Origin: Euzebya tangerina
GTDB taxonomy: Bacteria > Actinomycetota > Nitriliruptoria > Euzebyales > Euzebyaceae
Length of the DNA: 64,000 bases
Assembly: GCF_003074135.1 (NCBI RefSeq)
Contig: NZ_PPDK01000001.1
Coordinates: forward strand, 868,001 to 932,000
Direction of reading: 5' to 3'
Below, piece by piece: positions 37,813 through 45,878 of the stretch; within the stretch, counting starts at the first letter, position 1; each line of letters opens with the position of its first letter. Made by a program: the position numbers and the translations under genes. Below the pieces are notes generated by a model. That model was not told where the DNA came from, made no database searches, and saw only the letters and a program-made list of their open reading frames with translations.

Positions 37813-37879
37813 ACAGCGAGTGTGCGGGCCACGCCAACGAATTGCCCGGCCTCTGGGTTACCGCCAGGCGAACTCCCGC

Positions 37880-37988
37880 AAAAGGTCCGCCCCGCCAACG
37901 GGGGGTGGCGGGGCGGACATGAATCGCTGCTCTACGGGGGGACGAGCAGCGACTGGGAGGATGAGATACGGGGGGTCCCATCGCTCGG
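37880..37988 (-). ncRNA. 6C RNA (actinobacterial small RNA, B11-like)
   Basis: On the minus strand there are two consecutive hairpins with CCCCCC in the loop, the defining feature of 6C RNA. The first has the 8-bp stem 37944-37951/37925-37932 with loop GTCCCCCCGTA; the second has a perfect 12-bp stem (37907-37918/37885-37896) with loop ACCCCCCGTT and is followed by CTTTT, so it doubles as the terminator. A third C6 run occurs near the 5' end (37970-37975). It has its own promoter. 6C RNA is conserved in Actinomycetota; the mycobacterial copy (B11) regulates mRNAs through the C-rich loops. Confidence 0.85.
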
Positions 37989-37993
37989 TTGCG

Positions 37994-38022
37994 AGTATGG
38001 CACCACCCCACAGCAAGATCAA
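37994..38022 (-). promoter_or_regulatory. Promoter of the 6C RNA
   Basis: Minus-strand TTGATC (38022-38017) and CATACT (37999-37994) are separated by 17 bases, which would start the RNA near 37987, just before the first C-run. Confidence 0.6.
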
Positions 38023-38079
38023 CGGCACAACAGTATTTAGGCCACAATTCGTAAGATCCAGTCGCAAGATCCAACCGAG

Positions 38080-38520
38080 CTAGCGTGGCCTGTCAGCCGG
38101 CTGCAGCAGGTGCCGCCCCGGCAGGTGGTCGGTACCGAACAGCTCAGCGGTCACCAGATGGTTCCAGCCGCACACCAGGCAGCACTCGACCGTGTAGGCG
38201 GTGAAGCTCGCGTACCGGCTGGCCAGGTCATGGAGTTCGTCCGTCGTCCACACGACCCGGCCGGACCGTTGTCGGAGCGAGGACCCGAACACGTAGGTCA
38301 CCTCACGCAGGGTGGTGTCCCGATCGTGTGGCACGGCTGCCCGCTCGTCCGCCAGTCGGCAGATGGGACAGGTCCGCGCCGTGACCCGCCCGACGTTGGC
38401 CGCTGCTCGTAGGAGCTCCGGGTGGGCATCGACCACGTCCTGCACGGCCACGGCGCCGCGCGTGACCTGGCTGACCAAGGCGCGCTTGGCCATCCGATAG
38501 TCGATCCGTCCGGTACTCAT
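38080..38520 (-). CDS. DUF5318 family protein
   Basis: A 146-residue protein starting MSTGRIDYRMAKRALVSQ. It carries a Cys pair CPIC and a second C-rich motif CCLVCGWNH, which could bind zinc. DUF5318 is an actinobacterial family whose mycobacterial member (Rv0049) lies beside the PadR and ino1 genes, as here. ATG at 38520 is used, since AAGG lies 7 bases upstream; the TTG two codons earlier is less likely. The function is unknown. Confidence 0.8.
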   Translation of the reverse strand: MSTGRIDYRMAKRALVSQVTRGAVAVQDVVDAHPELLRAAANVGRVTARTCPICRLADERAAVPHDRDTTLREVTYVFGSSLRQRSGRVVWTTDELHDLASRYASFTAYTVECCLVCGWNHLVTAELFGTDHLPGRHLLQPADRPR

Positions 38521-38600
38521 GGGCAACCTTGAGTCTGCCAGGGCACGTCAACCGCGGCGGTGTGGGCGGGCTGTCGCTACCGTTGCATGTGTCGCGGCGC

Positions 38601-38617
38601 TATATCGCCCCGATATA
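38601..38617. promoter_or_regulatory. Operator-like palindrome before padR-ino1
   Basis: TATATCG-CCC-CGATATA, a perfect 7-bp inverted repeat with a three-base spacer, lies 25 bases upstream of the PadR start in the 38521-38641 gap. AT-rich sequence is rare here. It fits an autoregulatory PadR operator overlapping the promoter. Confidence 0.55.
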
Positions 38618-38641
38618 TCCGCCGTTACCGAGGAGATCGCG

Positions 38642-39178
38642 TTGCTCGACCTGGCCATTCTGGGCCTGCTCAAGGAGGGCGCGATGCACGGGTACGAGCT
38701 GAAGCGCCAGCTGGGGCAGCGGCTCGGCTTCTTCTGGACGGTGTCCTACGGCTCGCTCTACCCCACGCTGCGCAAGCTCGAGGCCGGCGGGTACGTGGAG
38801 CGCATCCCCGATGCGGACAGTCGGTCGCGACGACGCCAGGTGGTCCAGATCACGGCGGCTGGCGAGGCGAGGTTCCTCGACCTCATCAGCCAGCGCTCCA
38901 CCAGCGCCTGGGAGGAGGAGAAGTTTCCCCTCCGCTTCGCGTTCTTCACCTACCTGCCGACCGAGACGCGGGTCTGGCTGCTGCAGCGGCGACGCGATTA
39001 CCTGCTCGACCGCGTACAGGAGGGCGAGTCGGGCCTCAGGCGGGCGACGCGCGGCCGCGCGGACAGCTACACGATCTCCCTGATCCGTCATGGCGTCGAG
39101 CGAACACGGCTTGACCTCCGGTGGATCGAAGACCTTCTGCTTGCTGAAACAACCCCCCACTCCAAGGAGACAACCTGA
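38642..39178 (+). CDS. PadR-family transcriptional regulator
   Basis: A 178-residue regulator. The PadR winged helix begins [47 protein letters not shown], with the typical [11 protein letters not shown] recognition region, followed by a helical C-terminal dimerisation domain. The start is TTG at 38642, chosen because GAGGAG is 6 bases upstream and family members begin at this leucine. It overlaps ino1 by one base (TGATG), so it likely controls inositol synthesis and itself. Confidence 0.87.
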   Translation: MLDLAILGLLKEGAMHGYELKRQLGQRLGFFWTVSYGSLYPTLRKLEAGGYVERIPDADSRSRRRQVVQITAAGEARFLDLISQRSTSAWEEEKFPLRFAFFTYLPTETRVWLLQRRRDYLLDRVQEGESGLRRATRGRADSYTISLIRHGVERTRLDLRWIEDLLLAETTPHSKETT

Positions 39179-40284
39179 TGAGTTCTGTGCCCGACACCGG
39201 TCACACCAGTTCACGATCGGTTCGCATCGCCATCGTCGGCGTCGGGAACTGCGCCAGCTCGCTGGTGCAGGGCGTGACGTACTACGCCGACGCCTCACCT
39301 GACGAGCGCGTTCCAGGTCTGATGCACGTGGAGCTCGGGGGGCTCCACGTCCGCGATCTCGAGTTCGTGGCTGCGTTCGATGTCGACGCGAAGAAGGTCG
39401 GACGGGACCTCTCCGAGGCGATCGTGGCCGAGCCCAACAACACCATCACATTCGCCGATGTGGCCCCGACGGGTGTGACCGTGCAGCGTGGACCGACGCT
39501 GGACGGCTTCGGCGAGTTCTACAGCCAGGTCGCCACCGAGTCCGACGACCCCGTCGTCGACGTCACTCAGGCGTTGAAGGACGCTCGTGCCGATGTGCTG
39601 GTGTGCTATCTGCCGGTGGGGTCGGAGGAGGCCGCCAGGTTCTACGCCCAGTGCGCCATCGACGCTGGCGTCGGGTTCGTCAACGCCCTGCCGGTGTTCA
39701 TCGCCACCGACGAGGCTTGGGCCGCGAAGTTCGAGGCAGCCGGCGTGCCCATCATCGGGGATGACATCAAGAGCCAGGTCGGTGCGACGATCACGCACCG
39801 GCTGCTGACGAAGCTCTTCGAGGACCGTGGTGTGACCGTGGACCGGACCTACCAGTTGAACTTCGGCGGGAACATGGACTTCATGAACATGCTGGAACGC
39901 AAGCGGCTGACGTCGAAGAAGCTGTCCAAGACCCAGTCGGTGACCTCGCAGATGATCGAGCCGGTGAGTTCCGACCGCATTCACATCGGCCCGTCAGACC
40001 ACGTCCCGTGGCTGGAGGATCGCAAGTGGGCCTACATCCGCATGGAGGGCCGCAACTTCGGTGACGTGCCACTCAACGCCGAGCTGAAGTTGGAGGTCTG
40101 GGACTCCCCGAACTCCGCCGGTGTGGTCATCGATGCCGTCCGGTGCATCAAGCTGGCGCAGGAGCGCGGCATCAGCGGGCCACTGCTCGGCCCGTCCTCC
40201 TACTTCATGAAGTCCCCACCCGTCCAGTACGCCGACAGCGTGTGCCATGACATGGTCGAGGAGTTCATCGCCACGGAGGGCTGA
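39178..40284 (+). CDS. ino1: myo-Inositol-1-phosphate synthase
   Basis: A 368-residue enzyme that converts glucose 6-phosphate to inositol 1-phosphate with NAD, feeding phosphatidylinositol, mannosylated lipids and possibly mycothiol. NAD motif [13 protein letters not shown] is near the start, and the conserved region [16 protein letters not shown] and [10 protein letters not shown] follow. AAGGAG precedes the ATG, which overlaps padR. The padR-ino1 pairing and DUF5318 neighbour match mycobacteria. The 222-base gap after it (40285-40506) shows no recognised element. Confidence 0.95.
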   Translation: MSSVPDTGHTSSRSVRIAIVGVGNCASSLVQGVTYYADASPDERVPGLMHVELGGLHVRDLEFVAAFDVDAKKVGRDLSEAIVAEPNNTITFADVAPTGVTVQRGPTLDGFGEFYSQVATESDDPVVDVTQALKDARADVLVCYLPVGSEEAARFYAQCAIDAGVGFVNALPVFIATDEAWAAKFEAAGVPIIGDDIKSQVGATITHRLLTKLFEDRGVTVDRTYQLNFGGNMDFMNMLERKRLTSKKLSKTQSVTSQMIEPVSSDRIHIGPSDHVPWLEDRKWAYIRMEGRNFGDVPLNAELKLEVWDSPNSAGVVIDAVRCIKLAQERGISGPLLGPSSYFMKSPPVQYADSVCHDMVEEFIATEG

Positions 40285-40506
40285 TGGGATCGTCACCGAC
40301 GTTCCGTCCTTCGGCGATCACTCCCAGTAGCAAAACCGTTCCAGGAATTCCCAGTTCTTCACCTCAACCGTAAACCCCGTCGATGTAGTTCGAGGTCGAC
40401 CCCACCACAGGTTATGTCATCCTGATCCGGACTCGGGATCTCCTGACCAGGGGAAACGCGGCGAGGCGCCATCTGGCGCACGTACGCCCTCTGATGATCC
40501 CTCTGA

Positions 40507-41994
40507 CTACCCCTTCTGGTCCTTGACCTTCGGTGGTATGCGCGTTCCGACGGGCGTCAGTCCCTCACCGGCTGCCCACTCGTCCAGCAACTCGTAGGCG
40601 ACGTCCTCTGACACCGGCCCACGTTCCAGTGCCTGGTCCTTCAGGTGGTTCCAGGCCTTCCCCACCAGAGGACCGGGCTCGATGCCGAGATAGGCCATCA
40701 TCTGCGTCCCGTCGATGGCCGGGCGTACGGCGTCCACCGCCTCCCGCTCCGCGAGGATCTCGATCCGCTCCTCCAGATCATCCATGGCCCGTGCGAACCG
40801 GCGGCGCTTCCGCTTGTCGCGGGTGGTGACATCGGCCCGCGTGAGCAGGTTCAGACGACGGAGCCGGTCGGTTGTCTCGGCATCGTGGACATACCGCCGC
40901 ACCGCCGAGTCGGTCCACTCGCCGTCGGAGTACCCGTGGAACCGAAGATGCAGCCGCACCAGCTCGGACACCTCGCGGATCATGTCCTTGGAGTACTTCA
41001 GCTCACGCATCCGGTGACGCGTCATCCGCGCGCCGACGACGTCGTGGTGGTGGAAGCTCACGGTGCCATCGGGGTGGAACTCCCTGGTGGCCGGCTTCCC
41101 GATGTCGTGGAACAGGGCCGCCAACCGCAGGATCAGATCGTCCGCGTCGCACGACTCCACCACCGCCAACGTGTGGGCGTAGACGTCCTTGTGGTGGTGG
41201 GCGGGATCCCGCTCCATCTGCAGGGCCGAGACCTCCGGGATGATGTACTCCGCAAGCCCCGTGCCGACCAACAGGTCCAGGCCGCGCCCGACGTGTTCGC
41301 CGACCATCAGCTTGTCCAACTCGACCTGGATGCGCTCTGCGGAGACTGCAGTCAGATCTGCGGCCATGGCGGTTGCGGCGGCTACCGCCTCGTCGTCCGG
41401 CACGAACCCGAGTACCGCGGCGAAGCGGGCCATCCGCAGCATGCGCAGCGGGTCGTCGGAGAAGCTCACCTTCGCATCCGAGGGCGTCCGCAGCGTGCCG
41501 GCGCGGATGGCCTCCCAGCCGTGATGCGGGTCCACGACCAGTCGGTCGGGCACGCGGACGGCGATGGCATTGATGGTGAAGTCCCGCCGAGCGAGATCTG
41601 CCTCGATGCTGCTGCCGAAGTTGACCTCCGGGTGCCGCGAGCCGGCCGTGTAGGCATCCGACCGGTAGGTCGTGATCTCGATGGTCTGGTCACCACGCGC
41701 GGCGCTCACGGTGCCGAACCTGGCCCCGGTCAACCAGATCGTGTCCGCCCAGCCGCGCAGCACGCCCTCGGTCTGCTCGGGCGTCGCAGAGGTCGCGAAG
41801 TCGAGATCGCCGCTCACCGCGGCTGACGCGCGCCCCATGAGGACGTCCCGGACGATGCCGCCGACCAGGAACAACTCATGGCCGGCCTCGTCGAACAGGT
41901 GGCCCAGCTCGTCGGCCACGGCGACGTCGATCAGCGCACCGAGCACCTGCAGTTGCTCGGCACGGGAGTCGGCGGGGCTGGCCATGCCATACAT
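40507..41994 (-). CDS. pcnA: CCA-adding tRNA nucleotidyltransferase
   Basis: A 495-residue class II nucleotidyltransferase that builds or repairs the CCA end of tRNAs. The head domain has GGIVRDVLMGR and the catalytic DLDF (GDLDFATSA); RRDFTINA and the neck motifs (PLRMLRMARFA) follow. A C-terminal HD domain (HDIGKPATRE with HHHDVVGARM) suggests phosphohydrolase activity. ATG at 41994 or 41985 are both possible; neither has a strong Shine-Dalgarno. Mycobacterial pcnA sits at the same place before mutT4. Confidence 0.9.
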   Translation of the reverse strand: MYGMASPADSRAEQLQVLGALIDVAVADELGHLFDEAGHELFLVGGIVRDVLMGRASAAVSGDLDFATSATPEQTEGVLRGWADTIWLTGARFGTVSAARGDQTIEITTYRSDAYTAGSRHPEVNFGSSIEADLARRDFTINAIAVRVPDRLVVDPHHGWEAIRAGTLRTPSDAKVSFSDDPLRMLRMARFAAVLGFVPDDEAVAAATAMAADLTAVSAERIQVELDKLMVGEHVGRGLDLLVGTGLAEYIIPEVSALQMERDPAHHHKDVYAHTLAVVESCDADDLILRLAALFHDIGKPATREFHPDGTVSFHHHDVVGARMTRHRMRELKYSKDMIREVSELVRLHLRFHGYSDGEWTDSAVRRYVHDAETTDRLRRLNLLTRADVTTRDKRKRRRFARAMDDLEERIEILAEREAVDAVRPAIDGTQMMAYLGIEPGPLVGKAWNHLKDQALERGPVSEDVAYELLDEWAAGEGLTPVGTRIPPKVKDQKG

Positions 41995-42103
41995 CGTACG
42001 GGGCGCAGGGCTGGCGCCGGGTGACCCGACGGGCACGGCAGGTCGCGCCTGCCCGGGCACCGCCCGCCAAGCCGGCAGGGGTTCCCGACCGGCTGCAGGA
42101 GAC

Positions 42104-43180
42104 CTAGGCCACGGGAAGTCCGGCGGCGCGGACGTTGATCTTGAAGTCGTGCGGGCTTGTGGACGCGGCCAGCGCATCACGGAGGTTGATGCGGCCGCTC
42201 GCGTACAACTCGAGCAGGTGCTGGTCGAAGGTCTGCATCCCGTAGTAGGCACCCTCGGCAATCGCGTCACCGATGTCCTCGGTCTTCTCCGGGTCGGCGA
42301 CGAACTCGTACAGGCGCTGCGTCATCACGAAGGTCTCGAGAACGGCCACCCGTCCGCCGTCGACCTGCGGGACGAGCCGCTGACAGACGATGCCCTTCAG
42401 CGCGTTGGCCAGCGACAGTCGGGCCTGACCCTGCTGATGTGGGGGGAACATGTCGAGAATTCGGTTGACCGTCTCGGTGGCATTGGTCGTGTGCAGCGTG
42501 GAGAGCACGAAGTGCCCGGTCTCCGCGGCCTGGAGCGCGGCGGTGACCGTCTCGACGTCTCGCATCTCACCGATGAAGATGACGTCCGGGTCCTGCCGGG
42601 CGACGGAGCGCAGGCCCGTGGTGAAGTTCTCGGTGTCCACACCGATCTCACGCTGGTCGATGATCGAGAGGTTGTCGCGGTGGAGGATCTCGATCGGGTC
42701 CTCGAGGGTCACGACGTGTGCCCGGCGTGAGGCGTTGATGTGGCCCAGCATCGCGGCAGTGGTCGTCGTCTTCCCCGACCCGGTAGGTCCGGTGACCAGG
42801 ACCAGACCGCGGTGCTCCTCAGCCATGGCGCGGCAGACCGGGGGCAAGCCGAGCTCGGCGAACGACTGGTTGCCCACGGAGACCTTCCGCAGCACCAGCC
42901 CCGTCGATCCGCGCTGCTTGAAGACCGCAACGCGGAACCGGCCGAGACCGCTGACGGAGTAGGCCGCGTCAGCCTCCTGGCCTCGGTTGTAGGCCTCGAG
43001 GGCCCGGCCGCCGAGCACCTCCAGAGCCATCGCCTCGGTGTCCTCCGGATGCAACCACGGCAGGTCGTTGACCTCGTTGAGGTCACCGTCCACCCGGATG
43101 AAGGCGGGGCCGCCGGCCTTGAGGTGCAGGTCCGAGCCGCCCTTGTCGACGAGCACTTGGAGATAGTCCCTGATCTTCAT
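42104..43180 (-). CDS. pilT: PilT-type twitching ATPase, orphan
   Basis: A 358-residue secretion-type hexameric ATPase that retracts type IV pili. Walker A GPTGSGKTTT is at 131-140, the Walker B Glu205 is in IFIGEMRD, the Asp box is VTLEDPIE and the His box STLHTTNA. The PilT-type N-terminal domain (YLQVLVDKGGSDLHL) is complete. ATG at 43180 is preferred over a GTG/ATG 13 codons upstream. No pilin, pilC or pilB genes are in the window, so partners must be elsewhere. It lies between pcnA and the Nudix gene, which are adjacent in mycobacteria. Confidence 0.9.
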   Translation of the reverse strand: MKIRDYLQVLVDKGGSDLHLKAGGPAFIRVDGDLNEVNDLPWLHPEDTEAMALEVLGGRALEAYNRGQEADAAYSVSGLGRFRVAVFKQRGSTGLVLRKVSVGNQSFAELGLPPVCRAMAEEHRGLVLVTGPTGSGKTTTTAAMLGHINASRRAHVVTLEDPIEILHRDNLSIIDQREIGVDTENFTTGLRSVARQDPDVIFIGEMRDVETVTAALQAAETGHFVLSTLHTTNATETVNRILDMFPPHQQGQARLSLANALKGIVCQRLVPQVDGGRVAVLETFVMTQRLYEFVADPEKTEDIGDAIAEGAYYGMQTFDQHLLELYASGRINLRDALAASTSPHDFKINVRAAGLPVA

Positions 43181-43284
43181 GCCGTTCGTATCGGCAAGCC
43201 ACCCCACCTCCTTGACCAATCCGGTTCACGGAGGGCCACGACGATGGCCCAAGACAGCCTGGGGAGCACGTAAGGTGAAGGCCG

Positions 43285-43719
43285 TTGGCCAGGTATCCGA
43301 CCAAACACGCGACGTCCGCAGGCGGGCTGGTTCTCGATGACCGTCCGGACGGCCGTTGGGTTGTCCTGATCGCGCATCGTGGGGCCGATGGCCGACTGCA
43401 GTGGACCCTGCCGAAGGGCGGTCTCGAGCACGGGGAGAGTCTCGAGGCAGCAGCGGTCCGTGAGGTTCGGGAGGAGACGGGCCTCGACGCCGTCATCCTG
43501 CGGAAGTTGGGGGTCGTCGACTACTGGTTCGTGTGGCACCCCGACAGGGCCCGGTACCACAAGTTCGTCCACTACTACCTCATGGCCTTCGAGGGCGGCT
43601 CATTCGACGACCGCGACGACGAGGCCGAGGACGTGGCCTGGGTGCCGTTCACGCAAGCGCTGGAGCAGCTGTCCCACGCCAACGAGGTCGAGCTGGTCCA
43701 GAAGGCTGCCGCGGCGTGA
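43285..43719 (+). CDS. mutT4: Nudix hydrolase, MutT4-like
   Basis: A 144-residue Nudix enzyme. The full Nudix box is GGLEHGESLEAAAVREVREETG. The start is TTG at 43285 with AAGGTG seven bases upstream. The place between pcnA and the DUF6049 gene matches Rv3908 (mutT4). It hydrolyses nucleoside diphosphate derivatives; the mutation-preventing role is by homology of position. It overlaps the next gene (GTGA). Confidence 0.85.
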   Translation: MARYPTKHATSAGGLVLDDRPDGRWVVLIAHRGADGRLQWTLPKGGLEHGESLEAAAVREVREETGLDAVILRKLGVVDYWFVWHPDRARYHKFVHYYLMAFEGGSFDDRDDEAEDVAWVPFTQALEQLSHANEVELVQKAAAA

Positions 43720-45878
43720 CCGGATGGCAGCTCCGGCGCCCGACTGCGCCGCTCCGGATGCTCACGACCCTCGCGGCCGCCGTCCTGCTGGTGGTGGTCG
43801 CGGGGCCGGCGGGTGCACAGTCCGAGCAGGCAGCGCCCGACCCGGCCGGCCCGCTGGGTGCGTTCGAGCTGGTCGAGATCGATGCCGTGGTGGAGCACAT
43901 CCCAACCGATGAGGAAGGCGACTCACAGGAGGAGCCCGCACCCCAGCCGATCGCGCTGGGCCTGCAGGTCGACACCGGCCCCGTGGCGCGCAGCGACCTG
44001 CGCGTGGTCACGTCGGTCTACACCAGCACACCGGATGTCGAGTCCCTCCGAGCGGCCGTGGCGGGTGAGTTGCCGACGCTGTTCAGCTCCACCTCATCCG
44101 AGCTGCCCGACCTGGCTGCGGGCACCTCCCGGGTCGTCCGCCTGGACCTGAATCCAGAGGAGTTGGCGTTGCGGGGCGAGGACCGGACGGGCGTGTACCC
44201 GCTGCAGGTCCAGCTGTTCAGCGGTGCCGAGCTCCTCGGCACGCAGACGACCTCGGTGATCGTGTTGCCCGAGCGGCAGGCCCGGCCGCTGCCGACCACG
44301 CTGCTGCTGGACGTCGTGGCGCCCACGGCCCCGTTGCTCGGGGATCAGCCCGACGCCGGATTCGCCGAGCTGCTGCGGCCCACTGGCGCGGTGCAGTCGA
44401 CCAGCACAGCGCTGGAGGACCTCGTGGCGCGGGGCACCGCCGCCGGACTGACGCTGGCGGCGGACGGGCGAACGCTCGAGGAGCTCTCCGGACTGGCCGA
44501 CGGCTGGGTGACCGCTGATGACGCGGTGGTCGACGCGGCCTCCCGGCCCGCCCGGCGGGCCGACCGTGCCATGGATGTGCTGGCGGCCCTGGCGCGCCGC
44601 AGTGACACCGAGGTCGTGGCGTATCCGTACGGGCCTGCCGATCTTGTGGCGCTCGTGCGTGGCGGGCTGGCCTCCGAGGCCCGAGCCGCTGTCGCCGACG
44701 CTTCGGCCACGGTCAGCGACCTCCTCGACCAGCCGGTCAACGGTCAGATCGTCGTGCCGCCGGCCGGCCTGGACGCTGCGACCCTGGCGGTGGTCGGCCA
44801 GACCGACCCCTCAGCCGTGGTCCTCCGCGAGCGTGCCGTCACCTTCGCCGCAAGCCAGACGCTGGAGCCGCTTCGTCGACTGCGAACTGCGGACGGCGGC
44901 GAAGTGCGGGTGCTGGTACCCGACGCAGGGCTGAGCGACGGTCTGCGGAACGACCCGTCCACCGCGGGCCTGCAGTCCTTCTTGGCGGAGACCGCGCTCG
45001 CCTGGCTCTCGGCGGGCGAGGCCCAGGCCTCCGCCGGCGTGCTCCTCGACATCGATGCGCTGAGCCTGGGCGCCGATGACGGGCGTCCGGCGCTCGACCT
45101 GACCGCCGTCCACGACGCCATCCTCGCGGCGCCGTGGCTGCGGCCGGTGTCGCTGTCGACCATGACCGAGGAGCTGCAGCCGTCCGCGCGGCTTGCGCGG
45201 CTCGCCTACGGCCCGGATGCGGTGGCCGCAGAGCTGCCGCCGGAGTACATCGCCGCGTACGGCCGGGCACGAGACGCCCTTGACCCGTTGGCCTCGATGC
45301 TCCCTGCAGATGACCGCTCGCCGTTCGGGTTCGCCCAACTGCTGGAGCCGATGCCCTCGACCCGGTACCGCCTCCCCTCGCGTCAGACCGCGGGCCTGCT
45401 GCGCGGCAACCAGGTGATCACCCGCCTCGATGCCCTGACCCGGGCCGTCGAGATCCTCCCCAGCGCGTCGATCACCCTGACCGCCACGACCGGAGAGGTC
45501 CCGGTCACCGTCGCGAACACCAGCGACGTCACTCTGCGGGTCCGAGTGGCCCTCGACTCCCGACGCTTCGAGTTCGACGAGGGCAGCAGCCAAGACATCA
45601 CCATCACCCCGGGCGCCTCACAGCGCCTGAGCTTCGCCGCTCGATCACGGAATCCGGGTGGCTTCGCCCCGATCTCGGTCGCCCTGACCGACCCCGCGGG
45701 CACCCTGACGCTGGCGACGACCCAGCTGTCCGTGCGCTCGACCGCGATCCCCGTGGTGGGTCTGGTCGCCACGATCGGCAGCGCCCTGTTCCTGACGGCC
45801 TGGAGCGTCCGTCGGCTCAGGCGACGGACGATCGGCACCTCCGCAGCGCCCGACACCAGGCAAGAGAGCGCCGCGTGA
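43716..45878 (+). CDS. DUF6049 family secreted membrane-anchored protein (Rv3909-like)
   Basis: A 720-residue protein with an N-terminal signal (TAPLRMLTTLAAAVLLVVVAGPAGAQ), a large outer region and one C-terminal membrane helix followed by RRLRRR, so a tail-anchored ectodomain. The place between mutT4 and murJ matches Rv3909. The ectodomain contains beta-sandwich-like parts near the end (VPVTVANTSDVTLRVRVAL). Its role is unknown, but its fixed neighbours murJ and sigM point to the cell envelope. GTG at 43716 overlaps the Nudix stop and the end overlaps murJ by 4 bases. Confidence 0.8.
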   Translation: MTGWQLRRPTAPLRMLTTLAAAVLLVVVAGPAGAQSEQAAPDPAGPLGAFELVEIDAVVEHIPTDEEGDSQEEPAPQPIALGLQVDTGPVARSDLRVVTSVYTSTPDVESLRAAVAGELPTLFSSTSSELPDLAAGTSRVVRLDLNPEELALRGEDRTGVYPLQVQLFSGAELLGTQTTSVIVLPERQARPLPTTLLLDVVAPTAPLLGDQPDAGFAELLRPTGAVQSTSTALEDLVARGTAAGLTLAADGRTLEELSGLADGWVTADDAVVDAASRPARRADRAMDVLAALARRSDTEVVAYPYGPADLVALVRGGLASEARAAVADASATVSDLLDQPVNGQIVVPPAGLDAATLAVVGQTDPSAVVLRERAVTFAASQTLEPLRRLRTADGGEVRVLVPDAGLSDGLRNDPSTAGLQSFLAETALAWLSAGEAQASAGVLLDIDALSLGADDGRPALDLTAVHDAILAAPWLRPVSLSTMTEELQPSARLARLAYGPDAVAAELPPEYIAAYGRARDALDPLASMLPADDRSPFGFAQLLEPMPSTRYRLPSRQTAGLLRGNQVITRLDALTRAVEILPSASITLTATTGEVPVTVANTSDVTLRVRVALDSRRFEFDEGSSQDITITPGASQRLSFAARSRNPGGFAPISVALTDPAGTLTLATTQLSVRSTAIPVVGLVATIGSALFLTAWSVRRLRRRTIGTSAAPDTRQESAA

